This document shows positions 27,396 to 35,939 of a DNA stretch of 64,000 nt, in pieces. The notes below the pieces were generated by a model. It saw nothing but the letters and a program-made list of their open reading frames with translations. It searched no databases and was not told where the DNA came from. Where the stretch lies: contig NZ_JAQNCY010000001.1 of NCBI RefSeq assembly GCF_028368855.1, forward strand, positions 868,001-932,000, given 5' to 3'. Origin of the DNA: Leisingera sp. SS27. Its GTDB lineage: Bacteria > Pseudomonadota > Alphaproteobacteria > Rhodobacterales > Rhodobacteraceae. The position numbers were made by a program, and so were the translations under genes. Within the stretch, counting starts at the first letter, position 1; every line of letters starts with the position of its first letter.

Positions 27396-28562
27396 TCAGG
27401 CCGCGGGCATTCTTCGTTCCACCAGCTCGGCAAACCAGCTGCATCCCAGCGGGATCGCTTCGTCGTCAAAGACATAGGCCGGGTGGTGGCACATCTGGGT
27501 GTCGCCGTTGCCGAGGAAAATATAGGCGCCGGGACGCTGTTCCAGCATGTAAGAGAAGTCCTCGGACGGCATGATCGGCGGGGTCTCGGCATCAACCTTG
27601 GCAGAGACCGCCTGCGCCGCCTCCACCGCATGGGCAGTGCCGCTTTCGTCATTGATTGTAACGGGATAGCCCGGAACCCATTCCATGTCCGCCGTGGCGC
27701 CGAAGGCCGCCGCAGTGCTCTCAGCCACCCGGCGCACCCAGCCTTCGGCCTGGGTACGGTACTCGGGGTCCAGTGTGCGGACGGTGCCCTGCAGTTTGGC
27801 GGTATGGGCAATCACGTTGGAGGCGGTGCTGTCGGTTTCAAAGGTACCGACGGTCAGCACCACGCGCTTGATCGGGTCCACGTTGCGCGAGACGATGGAA
27901 TGCAGCGAGACCACAATCTGGGAGGCCACCAGCGTGGTATCAATCGCCTCATGCGGGGCGGCGGCGTGGCCGCCCTTGCCGGTGACAGTGATAATGAATT
28001 CATCCGAAGACGCCATCAGCGGACCCGGGCGGATGGCAAATTCGCCTACCGGCAATCCAGGCATATTGTGCAGGCCATAGACCTCCTGAATGCCCCAGCG
28101 GTCCATCAGACCGTCGTCGCACATCGCCTTGCCTCCGGCCCCGCCTTCCTCTGCCGGCTGGAAAATCAGCACAGCCTTGCCGTCGAAATTCCGTGTCTCT
28201 GCAAGGTATTTAGCAGCCCCCAGCAGCATCGAGGTATGGCCGTCGTGGCCGCAGGCGTGCATCACGCCAGGGGTCTTGGAGGCATAGTCCACGCCCGAGG
28301 CCTCGGGGATCGGCAGCGCGTCCATGTCGGCGCGCAGGCCAATGGCGCGGCCCGAGGTATTGGTCTTGCCCTCGATAACCGCCACAACACCGGTCCGGCC
28401 GACGCCGGAGGTGATATCGGTGATGCCGAATTCCTTGAGCCGCTGCACCACAAAGGCAGCGGTTTCATGCACCTCGTACATCAGTTCGGGGTTCTCGTGC
28501 AGGTAATGGCGCCAGGCGGTGATCTCCTGGTGCATCTCGGCAAAGCGGTTCTTGGCCGGCAT
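27396..28562 (-). CDS. M20-family amidohydrolase, copy 2
   Basis: A 388-aa paralogue of the downstream gene with the same metal-site pattern: MHACGHDGHTSMLLGAAKYL, LIFQPAEEGGAGGKAM and MPSEDFSYMLEQRPGAYIFLGNG. The two proteins differ mainly in the middle lid/dimerisation domain, which suggests different acyl specificities. The SD GGGGAGGGG precedes the ATG. Upstream is a 196-base gap holding the GTGCACC array. Context (argE, peptide transporter) points to use of imported acylated amino acids or peptides. Confidence 0.9.
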   Translation of the reverse strand: MPAKNRFAEMHQEITAWRHYLHENPELMYEVHETAAFVVQRLKEFGITDITSGVGRTGVVAVIEGKTNTSGRAIGLRADMDALPIPEASGVDYASKTPGVMHACGHDGHTSMLLGAAKYLAETRNFDGKAVLIFQPAEEGGAGGKAMCDDGLMDRWGIQEVYGLHNMPGLPVGEFAIRPGPLMASSDEFIITVTGKGGHAAAPHEAIDTTLVASQIVVSLHSIVSRNVDPIKRVVLTVGTFETDSTASNVIAHTAKLQGTVRTLDPEYRTQAEGWVRRVAESTAAAFGATADMEWVPGYPVTINDESGTAHAVEAAQAVSAKVDAETPPIMPSEDFSYMLEQRPGAYIFLGNGDTQMCHHPAYVFDDEAIPLGCSWFAELVERRMPAA

Positions 28563-28671
28563 TTTCCCCTCCCCTTTTCTGTTTCAGGTTCCGTTGCGGC
28601 AAACTGTCCGCGAAAAAACTTAGCTTCGCAAGTATCCGGCCCTGCCGCGACGTGGCGGAACACGCCAGCGC

Positions 28672-28725
28672 GGGGGTGCCACGCGTGCACCCCCTGTGCA
28701 CCACCTGTGCACCCCTGTGTGCACC
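28672..28725 (+). repeat. GTGCACC phased-repeat array, copy 1
   Basis: Four GTGCACC boxes start at 28685, 28696, 28707 and 28719, i.e. every 11-12 bases, about one helical turn, preceded by GGGGGTGCCACGC. A second array of three boxes with exact 11-base spacing and the same leader is at 61017-61059; 36 of 42 aligned bases are identical. It lies 110-163 bases upstream of an M20 amidohydrolase gene and just after argE. Confidence 0.8.
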
Positions 28726-28758
28726 GTCAGCATCAATCTGAGCACGAAACACGCCGTT

Positions 28759-29940
28759 TCAAGGCAGCGGGAAGTAGCCGCGCAGTTTCTCCACCAGCTT
28801 ACGCATGAAGTCGTGGCCGGCCTCGAACTGGGCCACGGTGATGTATTCATTGGGCTGATGCGCCTGCGCGATGTCGCCGGGGCCGCAGATCACCGCCGAA
28901 TAACCGGCCTGCTGGAACTGGCCCGCCTCGGTGCCGTAGCTGACCACATGCGAACCGTTGTCGCCGGTCACCCGGCGCACCAGCGCCTCGGCTTCGCCGT
29001 TTTGTTCCGGAACCAGCCCGGGCACGTCGAAGTGTTTGGACACATCAATTCGGGCGTCCGGATGGATGGCCTGCATCTCCACCTCAACCTCGCGCACCTT
29101 TTGCAGGTAGGCGGCCTCCCAGTCGCTGGCGCTCTCTCCCGGCACCACCCGGAAATCCATCAGGAAGCGGCAGTCCTTGGCGGTGATGTTATGGGCGGTG
29201 CCGCCTTCGATCATGCCGACGTGGCAGGTGGTCCAGGGCGGGGTGAACATCGCCTGCACTTCGCCCGGTTCCCCGGCCATATTCGCAGCATTCTGCTGGT
29301 TGGCCCAGTCGATCAGTTTCGCCCCCTGCATGATGGCGCTGACGCCCGTGTGCATGAGCGAGGAGTGCACCTCAAAGCCCACCAGATGAGTGTCATAGCC
29401 GGTGCCGCCCTTGTGACCGGTGACGGCCTGCATCATCGAGGGCTCACCCACAATCACCGCCGAGCCCTTGGGCAGCACTTGCTGCATGGCTTCGATCATC
29501 GGCGGGGCGCCGGTGCAGCCGATTTCCTCGTCAAAGCTCAGCGCCAGTTGCAACGGGCGCGTGACACCGCCGGTATGAGCCTCCACCAGTGCCCAGATCG
29601 CCAGTGCATCAAACCCCTTCATGTCGCAGGTGCCGCGTCCGAAGTATTTGCCGTCCTTCTCCACCACCGTGAAGGGATCGGTGTCCCAGGGCTGGCCGTC
29701 AACCGGCACCACATCGGTATGGCCGGAGAGTAGAACGGCGCCCTCTTCCCAAGGGCCAACGTGGGCAAAGACGGCAGCCTTATGGGGTTGATCCGGATCC
29801 ACCCATCGGTGGCTTTCGATGCCATGGGACGACAGGTAATCCTGCACCCAGTCGACCAGTGGCAGGTTGGTATCACAGCTCACCGTCGGGAAGGAGACCA
29901 GCGCTTGCATGATCTCCAGCGGTGTCAGTTTATCGGCCAT
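28759..29940 (-). CDS. argE: Acetylornithine deacetylase (M20A)
   Basis: M20-family deacetylase of 393 aa. Motifs VLLSGHTDVVPVDGQPWD, RGTCDMKGFDALA (bridging Asp) and SFDEEIGCTGAPPM (general base Glu) are those of ArgE, which removes the acetyl group from N-acetylornithine in arginine synthesis. It lies 4 bases after the double-ATPase gene, inside a peptide-transport locus, so a role in hydrolysing imported acetylated amino acids is equally possible. Alphaproteobacteria often recycle acetyl groups with ArgJ and use ArgE-like enzymes otherwise. Confidence 0.88.
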   Translation of the reverse strand: MADKLTPLEIMQALVSFPTVSCDTNLPLVDWVQDYLSSHGIESHRWVDPDQPHKAAVFAHVGPWEEGAVLLSGHTDVVPVDGQPWDTDPFTVVEKDGKYFGRGTCDMKGFDALAIWALVEAHTGGVTRPLQLALSFDEEIGCTGAPPMIEAMQQVLPKGSAVIVGEPSMMQAVTGHKGGTGYDTHLVGFEVHSSLMHTGVSAIMQGAKLIDWANQQNAANMAGEPGEVQAMFTPPWTTCHVGMIEGGTAHNITAKDCRFLMDFRVVPGESASDWEAAYLQKVREVEVEMQAIHPDARIDVSKHFDVPGLVPEQNGEAEALVRRVTGDNGSHVVSYGTEAGQFQQAGYSAVICGPGDIAQAHQPNEYITVAQFEAGHDFMRKLVEKLRGYFPLP

Positions 29941-29944
29941 GGTT

Positions 29945-31765
29945 TCAGTACCCGCTGTCAGTCGTCAGAACGAAATGGCCCGGCTCCACTTCCAGATACT
30001 CCGACGGCGCGGCCTCATAGCCAACCTCGTGAATCGGCGAGGGGATCGGCTTGAAATTCAGCTCCTTCTCCGACTTGCGCTGGCGCGGGTCGGCAATTGG
30101 AACCGCCTTCATCAGTGCCTGAGTGTAGGCGTGCTGAGGGTTCTCAAACACGCGCTCACGCGGGCCGAGTTCGACAATGCGGCCCAGATACATAACGCCG
30201 ACCTGATGGCTGACACGCTCCACCACCGCCATGTCGTGGCTGATGAACAGGAAGGAAAGGCCCAATTCGGCCTGAAGTTCCATCATCAGATTCAGCACCT
30301 GCGCCTGCACCGACACGTCGAGCGCGGAGACCGCCTCGTCCGCGACGATCAGCTTGGGGTTCAGCGCCAGCGCACGGGCGATGGCGATCCGCTGGCGCTG
30401 GCCGCCGGACATCTCGTGCGGGTAGCGGCGCATGAAGCTGCGCGGCAAGTGGACGCGGTCAAAGAGGCTGGCGACCCTGTCGTGCAATTCGGAGCCGGAA
30501 GCGAGGCCATAGTTGCGCAGCGGTTCCGCCACCTGGTCGATCAGCTGCATCTGCGGGTTCAGGGAGGCAAACGGATCCTGGAAGATCATCTGCATGTCCT
30601 GGCGCGCCTTGTGCATTTCGGAGGCATTGAAGCCCAGCACGTTGCGGCCTTCAAAATTCACCTCGCCCGAATGCGGTTCCACCAAACGCAGGATCGAGCG
30701 GCCCGCAGAGGACTTGCCGCAGCCGGATTCGCCGACCAGCGACAGGGTCTGGCCCTTGTAGACCTTGAAGGACACATCCTCCACCGCGTGCACGTTGGAG
30801 ATGGTGCGGCGCAACAGGCCGCCCTTGACCGGAAAGCGGGTGGTCAGGTTCTTCACGTCCAGCAGCACCTCGTCAGTGCCTTTGATCGGTTCGATCTTCT
30901 GGTTTTCGACGCCCATCAGCTTCATCGGCTCGGGGTAATGCTTGCCGCGCATCTCCCCCAGTTTCGGAACTGCCGCCAGCAATGCCTTGGTGTAGTCGTG
31001 CTGCGGGTTTTCGAAGATCTCCTCGACGGTGCCTTCCTCAACCTTGTTGCCGCGGAACATGACGACGACACGGTCGGCCATCTGCGCCACCACCGCCATG
31101 TCATGGGTGATGAACATCACCGCGGTGCCGGTTTCGCGCTTCAGCCGGTCCATCAGCGCCAGAATCTCCGCCTGGATGGTCACGTCCAGCGCGGTTGTGG
31201 GTTCATCGGCAATCAGCAGCCGCGGCTCGCAGGCCATCGCCATGGCGATCACCACCCGCTGGCGCATGCCGCCCGACAGTTCGTGCGGGTACTGTTTCAG
31301 ACGGCGTTCCGGTTCCGGGATGCGGACCTGGCGCAGCAGTTCCAGCGCGCGTTCCTCGGCCTGGGATTGCGTCATCTTCTTGTGGATGCGCAGGCCCTCA
31401 GTCAGCTGCCGGCCGACGGTGAACACCGGATTGAGCGCGGTCATCGGCTCCTGGAAGATCATGCCGATCTCATTGCCGCGAATCTGCTTCATCATCTCCT
31501 GTTCGGAGTCCGCCAGATTGGTATCGCCGCCCTCGCGGCGGTTGAACAGCAGCTCGCCGCCCGCAATCTCGCCGCCGCCGAATTCCACCAGGCGCATCAG
31601 CGACAGCGAGGAAACCGATTTCCCGGAGCCGGATTCGCCAACGATACAAACGGTTTCGCCGGGGCTGACGTCAAAGGAGACGTCTTCGACGCCGACCACC
31701 GGGCCGTCCTTGGTCTGAAACTCCACCCGCAGATTTCTGATGGATGCAATGGCGTTGTCCAGCAT
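29945..31765 (-). CDS. Peptide ABC transporter, fused double ATP-binding protein
   Basis: A 606-aa protein with two complete oligopeptide-type ATPase domains (DppD and DppF fused in one chain, as in GsiA or YejF). Half 1 has Walker A GESGSGKS (43-50), LSGGMRQRV and LLIADEPTTALD; half 2 has GESGCGKSSAGR, MSGGQRQRI and LIVADEAVSALD. Each half ends with the oligopeptide-ATPase C-terminal extension (NPQHDYTKALLAAVP; NPQHAYTQALMKAVP). It energises the DppB/DppC-like permeases encoded on the other side of a divergent promoter region. argE follows 4 bases downstream. Confidence 0.93.
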   Translation of the reverse strand: MLDNAIASIRNLRVEFQTKDGPVVGVEDVSFDVSPGETVCIVGESGSGKSVSSLSLMRLVEFGGGEIAGGELLFNRREGGDTNLADSEQEMMKQIRGNEIGMIFQEPMTALNPVFTVGRQLTEGLRIHKKMTQSQAEERALELLRQVRIPEPERRLKQYPHELSGGMRQRVVIAMAMACEPRLLIADEPTTALDVTIQAEILALMDRLKRETGTAVMFITHDMAVVAQMADRVVVMFRGNKVEEGTVEEIFENPQHDYTKALLAAVPKLGEMRGKHYPEPMKLMGVENQKIEPIKGTDEVLLDVKNLTTRFPVKGGLLRRTISNVHAVEDVSFKVYKGQTLSLVGESGCGKSSAGRSILRLVEPHSGEVNFEGRNVLGFNASEMHKARQDMQMIFQDPFASLNPQMQLIDQVAEPLRNYGLASGSELHDRVASLFDRVHLPRSFMRRYPHEMSGGQRQRIAIARALALNPKLIVADEAVSALDVSVQAQVLNLMMELQAELGLSFLFISHDMAVVERVSHQVGVMYLGRIVELGPRERVFENPQHAYTQALMKAVPIADPRQRKSEKELNFKPIPSPIHEVGYEAAPSEYLEVEPGHFVLTTDSGY

Positions 31766-32103
31766 GACGGCTCCCTGTTTTTCTTGGCTGGACCGCCGGA
31801 ACAGGCGGCCTCAGGTCCCGGAGTAAACTCTACTTTCCCCGAAAATGCTCATGCAAATAATGCATGGCCCCTTCGAAATTGGAATTTGCAATTTACCCGC
31901 AAAAGCGTTTCGATACCCCCGTGGTTGTCTGCAAGCTGTCACATGCCGGCGTCTCTGGCAAAGTGTTAAGGGACTACAGTTCCATGGTTTTCCCTGTGCC
32001 TGCAGGCCCAGTGCTACACTTCCGCAGCAATGCGGCAACCCCCCGGGCCTGTTCCGGCCCGGCCAACAAAAAGACACGAAACGTGTCCGACAAGGAGTGT
32101 GTG
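31766..32103. other. 338-base divergent regulatory region of the peptide transporter
   Basis: No gene is seen. The centre is AT-richer than its surroundings and holds an inverted repeat ATGCA-N5-TGCAT. Just before the substrate-binding gene are two small hairpins: CCGGGCC/GGCCCGG (32043-32062) and GACAC/GTGTC (32073-32087), followed by AAGGAG six bases before the ATG. Promoters for both directions must lie here, but no strong -35/-10 pair was picked out. Confidence 0.6.
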
Positions 32104-33807
32104 ATGAAACTGAAATCCCTATTGATGGGTGCCGTTGCCACGGCTTCGCTTGCGCCTGCAGCCTTTGCAGAGCGCGGGTCCGACGGCCAGGTCAACATCA
32201 TCTACTGGCAGGCGCCGTCGATCCTGAACCCGTATCTGTCAAGCGGCACCAAGGATATCCAGTCCTCGTCTCTGGTGATTGAGCCTTTGGCGCGCTACGA
32301 CCCGCAGGGCAACATGGTCCCCTATCTGGCCGCGGAAATTCCAACTGTCGACAATGGCGGCGTCAGCGAGGATCTGACCTCTGTCACCTGGAAGATTGCA
32401 CCGGGTATGAAGTGGTCCGATGGCAGCGATGTCACCGCGCATGACGTGAAGTTCACCGCAGATTACTGCATGCACCCTGAAGGCGGCTGCGCCCAGCTGA
32501 CCAAATACGAGGGTGTCACAGGTGTCGAAGCAATTGACGACCTGACCGTAAAGGTGACTTTCGACAAGCCGACCCCATTCCCCTATGGTCCGTTTGTCGG
32601 CGGCGAAGGCCCGATCCTGCAAAAGGCCCAGTTCGAGAACTGCATGGGCGCCAAGGCGCCGGAATGCACCTCCGCCAACTTTGGCCCGATCGGCACCGGC
32701 CCGTTTGTGGTGGATGAATTCAAACCGAACGACGTGATCACCATGTCCGCCAACCAGAACTACCGTGATCCGGCCAAGCCGGCCTTTGCCAAGGTTCTGT
32801 TCAAGGGCGGCGGGGATGCAACCGCGGCTGGCCGCGCAGTGATGGAAACCGGCGAGTTCGACTATGCATGGAACCTGCAGCTGGCGCCTGAAGTGATCGC
32901 GCAGATGGAAGCAGGCGGCAAGGGCAAGCCGGTTGCGGGCTTCGGCTCGCTGGTGGAACGCATCATGCTGAACCAGACCGACCCGTCGCCAGAGCTGCCG
33001 GAGGGCGAGCGCTCCACCGCCAAGCATCCGCACCCCTTCCTGAAGGACCCGGCGGTCTACAAGGCCATGTCGCTGGCCATCGACCGCCCGCTGCTGGTGG
33101 AAATCGGCTATGGTAAGGCTGGCGCGGTCAGCTGTAACTGGGTGCCGGCACCGGCGGCCTTTGCCTCTGATACCTTTGACTGCTCCACCCAGGACATCGA
33201 AGGCGCCAAGGCGATGCTGGAAGAAGCAGGCTACAAGGACACCAATGGCGACGGCGTGCGGGAGACCCCGGACGGCAAGCCGATGAAAATCCTGTACCAG
33301 ACCTCGACCAACGCCGTGCGTCAGGACTTCCAGGCGCTGATCAAGGAATGGTGGAGCCAGATCGGCATCGAGACCGAGCTGCGCAACATCAACGCCTCCG
33401 TCTTCTTTGGCGGTGATCCGGGCTCGCCCGACACCTTCCAGAAGTTCTATGCCGACGTCGAAATGTACGCCAACAACTTTGACGGCACCGACCCGCAGTC
33501 CTACCTGGGCAACGGGCTGTGCGACCAGGCACCGCGTCCGGACACGCAGTGGCAGGGCCAGAACATCTCGCGCTTCTGCAACGAGGAGTTCGACCAGCTG
33601 CACGCCGAGCTGAGCAAGACCGCTGGTCTGGAAGCGCGTGCCGAGATCGGCCGCCGCCTGAACGACATCATGGTCGAAAACGGCGGCATGATCCCGCTGG
33701 TGCACCGCGGCCGCCTGTCGGCGCATTCCAACACCCTGGGCGGTGTCGACCTGAACGTCTGGGACAGCGAGCTGTGGAACGCGGCTGACTGGTACCGCAT
33801 CAAGTAA
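32104..33807 (+). CDS. Peptide ABC transporter substrate-binding protein
   Basis: Periplasmic binding protein of 567 aa, family 5 (DppA/OppA type). Signal peptide MKLKSLLMGAVATASLAPAAFA (1-22), then INIIYWQAPSILNPYLSSGTKD in the mature N-terminus; APGMKWSDGSDVTAHDVKFT is the family 5 signature. The family binds peptides or similar ligands; the 567-aa length is at the long end. It is the first gene of a plus-strand operon with two permeases, separated from them by a 147-base gap with a strong hairpin. Confidence 0.93.
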   Translation: MKLKSLLMGAVATASLAPAAFAERGSDGQVNIIYWQAPSILNPYLSSGTKDIQSSSLVIEPLARYDPQGNMVPYLAAEIPTVDNGGVSEDLTSVTWKIAPGMKWSDGSDVTAHDVKFTADYCMHPEGGCAQLTKYEGVTGVEAIDDLTVKVTFDKPTPFPYGPFVGGEGPILQKAQFENCMGAKAPECTSANFGPIGTGPFVVDEFKPNDVITMSANQNYRDPAKPAFAKVLFKGGGDATAAGRAVMETGEFDYAWNLQLAPEVIAQMEAGGKGKPVAGFGSLVERIMLNQTDPSPELPEGERSTAKHPHPFLKDPAVYKAMSLAIDRPLLVEIGYGKAGAVSCNWVPAPAAFASDTFDCSTQDIEGAKAMLEEAGYKDTNGDGVRETPDGKPMKILYQTSTNAVRQDFQALIKEWWSQIGIETELRNINASVFFGGDPGSPDTFQKFYADVEMYANNFDGTDPQSYLGNGLCDQAPRPDTQWQGQNISRFCNEEFDQLHAELSKTAGLEARAEIGRRLNDIMVENGGMIPLVHRGRLSAHSNTLGGVDLNVWDSELWNAADWYRIK

Positions 33808-33826
33808 GCTCGGGCTTGCTTCCCGG

Positions 33827-33848
33827 GGCCCCGGCGCATGCCGGGGCC
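33827..33848 (+). other. Strong hairpin between binding protein and permease genes
   Basis: GGCCCCGGC (33827-33835) pairs perfectly with GCCGGGGCC (33840-33848) around GCAT. Only TCTTGCC follows, so it is at most a leaky terminator; it more likely protects the 3' end of the binding-protein message and favours its higher expression. Confidence 0.55.
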
Positions 33849-33954
33849 TCTTGCCATCTGCTGGGGCTGCAATGCATCCCTGCGCGTGGCCTGGACGCAG
33901 GGCGCCCGCCCCGCCTGTTCCGAATTCAATACAAGTTGCAAAGGCGCTTAGCAG

Positions 33955-34962
33955 ATGCTGACCTTTACAATCCGGCGGCTGATCCTGGCAGTTCCGACAC
34001 TGCTGTTCATCAGCCTCGTGATCTTCCTGCTCCTGGAGCTCGCCCCCGGCGACCCGATGGCGCAGGTTCCCCTGACCGTCCCCGCAGAAGTCAAAGAAAA
34101 GATGCGCCTGGCCCTGGGCCTGGGCGAACCGATGCATATCCGGTTCTGGAAATGGCTGGTGCAGTTTTTCTGGATCGAACCGCAGGTGCTGATCGACAAC
34201 ATCTTCGGCACCGGCCTGGCCGACGGCAAGCTCAGGGTGATCTCCTGGCAGACCCGCTCGCCGGTGATGGACATCGTGGTGCAGCGTATCCCGCAGACCC
34301 TGTGGGTGGTTGGCACGGCCTATGTGGTCGCCATCCTGATCGCGCTGCCGATCGGCATCTACTCTGCCTACCGCCAGTACAGCTGGTTCGACCAGATGGG
34401 CACATTCGTATCGATGGTCGGCTTCTCGGTGCCGCCGTTCTTCTCGGGCGTTCTGGTCATCGTGATCTTCTCGGTGCAGCTGGGCTGGTTTCCGTCGATC
34501 TATGACACAACCCATGTGGTCGACAGCTGGGACGCCTTTGTCTATCAGCTGAAGCAGATGATCATGCCTGTGATGGTGCTGGCGCTGCAGATCACCGCGC
34601 AGCTAAGCCGCTTCATGCGCGCCTCGATGCTGGACAACCTCAATCAGGATTATGTCCGCACCGCCCGTGCCAAGGGTCTGAGCGAGTATGTGGTGGTGAT
34701 GGTCCACGTTTTGCGCAATTCGATGATCCCGGTGGTCACGGTGATTGCACTTGGCATCCCCTCGATCTTTGGCGGTGCCATCATCACCGAACAGGTGTTC
34801 AAGGTGAACGGTATCGGCCAGCTGCTGATCGGCGCCATCCAGGCCAACGACCTGCCGATGGTGCAGACGCTGACCTTCATCTTTGCGGTGCTGATCGTGC
34901 TGTTCAACCTGATCGCCGACGTGCTGTACGGCATTCTTGACCCGAGGATCCGCTATGACTGA
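33955..34962 (+). CDS. Peptide ABC transporter permease, DppB type
   Basis: Inner-membrane permease of 335 aa. N-terminal helix MLTFTIRRLILAVPTLLFIS and LLLELAPGDPM are typical of DppB/OppB; the EAA loop region is DYVRTARAKGLSEYVVVMVHVLRNSMIPVV, which docks to the ATPase. About six membrane helices. Its end overlaps the next permease by 8 bases. Confidence 0.94.
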   Translation: MLTFTIRRLILAVPTLLFISLVIFLLLELAPGDPMAQVPLTVPAEVKEKMRLALGLGEPMHIRFWKWLVQFFWIEPQVLIDNIFGTGLADGKLRVISWQTRSPVMDIVVQRIPQTLWVVGTAYVVAILIALPIGIYSAYRQYSWFDQMGTFVSMVGFSVPPFFSGVLVIVIFSVQLGWFPSIYDTTHVVDSWDAFVYQLKQMIMPVMVLALQITAQLSRFMRASMLDNLNQDYVRTARAKGLSEYVVVMVHVLRNSMIPVVTVIALGIPSIFGGAIITEQVFKVNGIGQLLIGAIQANDLPMVQTLTFIFAVLIVLFNLIADVLYGILDPRIRYD

Positions 34963-35866
34963 GCTGAGCAATCCCGTCCCTTCCAAGCCGCCGCGCAGCC
35001 AGTGGCTGGACGTCTGGGACCAGTTCAAATCCCACCGCGGGGCGCTGATGGGCGGGGCGCTGTTCCTGTTCATCATCCTGGCGGTCTATCTCGGCCCGTT
35101 GTTCTGGGACCTTGAAGCCACCCAGATCGACATCCGCGCCCGCAACCAAGGCCCCAGTTGGGCGCATCCCTTTGGCACCGACCAGCTGGGCCGCGACATG
35201 CTGGCCCGGATGATGGCGGGCGGTGCAACATCGGTGTCGGTGGGCCTGACCGCGATGCTGCTGGCGCTGTTCCTGGGCTCCTTCATCGGGGTGATGGCCG
35301 GTTTCTTCAAGAAGCTGGACGGGCCGCTGATGCGCCTGACCGACCTGTTCCTGGCGCTGCCGCTGCTGCCGCTGCTGCTGGTCATGATGCTGCTGTTCCG
35401 CGAGCCGCTGAACGCCACGTTCGGGCCGGAACAGGGGATTTTCATCCTGATCGTGATCTCCATCGGGGTGACCAGCTGGATGCCGACTGCACGGATTGTG
35501 CGCGGCGATGTGCTGGCACTGAAGGAGCGCGAGTTCGTGATGGCGGCGCGCTCCATCGGCACCACCAACAGCGGGCTGATCACACGGCACATCCTGCCTA
35601 ACGTGCTGTCGCCGATCATGGTCTCGGCCACTCTGGGCATTGCCACCGCGATCATCACAGAGTCGTCGTTGTCGTTCCTCGGTCTCGGCTTTCCGCCGGA
35701 TTTTCCGACCTGGGGACGGCTGCTGTTTGATGCCACCGATTACCTGCAGCAGCATCCGGAACGGGTGTTCTGGCCGGGCATGGCGATCTCGCTGACGGTG
35801 CTGAGCGTGAACTACCTGGGCGACGGTCTGCGCGATGCGCTGGACCCGCGGATCCGGGGCCGCTGA
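34955..35866 (+). CDS. Peptide ABC transporter permease, DppC type
   Basis: Second inner-membrane permease, 303 aa. The cytoplasmic N-terminus KSHRGALMGGALFLFIILAVY, then HPFGTDQLGRDMLARMMAGG and the EAA loop LALKEREFVMAARSIGTTNSGLITRHILPNVL are DppC/OppC features. The ATG lies inside the dppB-like coding end (8-base overlap), so it is translationally coupled. A strong terminator follows. Confidence 0.94.
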   Translation: MTELSNPVPSKPPRSQWLDVWDQFKSHRGALMGGALFLFIILAVYLGPLFWDLEATQIDIRARNQGPSWAHPFGTDQLGRDMLARMMAGGATSVSVGLTAMLLALFLGSFIGVMAGFFKKLDGPLMRLTDLFLALPLLPLLLVMMLLFREPLNATFGPEQGIFILIVISIGVTSWMPTARIVRGDVLALKEREFVMAARSIGTTNSGLITRHILPNVLSPIMVSATLGIATAIITESSLSFLGLGFPPDFPTWGRLLFDATDYLQQHPERVFWPGMAISLTVLSVNYLGDGLRDALDPRIRGR

Positions 35867-35889
35867 GCAGCCACCGCAGACACGAAACA

Positions 35890-35920
35890 GGGCCGCCCCG
35901 CCGGGGCGGCCCTTTTCATT
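35890..35920 (+). terminator. Intrinsic terminator after the peptide transporter operon
   Basis: GGGCCGCCCC and GGGGCGGCCC form a perfect 10-bp stem with a 3-base loop (35890-35912), followed by TTTTCATTT. The convergent DUF3422 gene ends at 35940, so it may act in both directions. Confidence 0.9.
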
Positions 35921-35939
35921 TGCGCGAACGCGGGCGGCC

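Noticed and set aside
28672..28725. GTGCACC array as a CRISPR fragment
   Set aside because: Boxes are 7 bases with 4-5-base spacers, far too short, and no cas genes are present.
32239..34515. 758-codon minus-strand open frame across the binding protein and permease genes
   Set aside because: Same shadow-frame character; the plus-strand products have signal peptide and transporter signatures.
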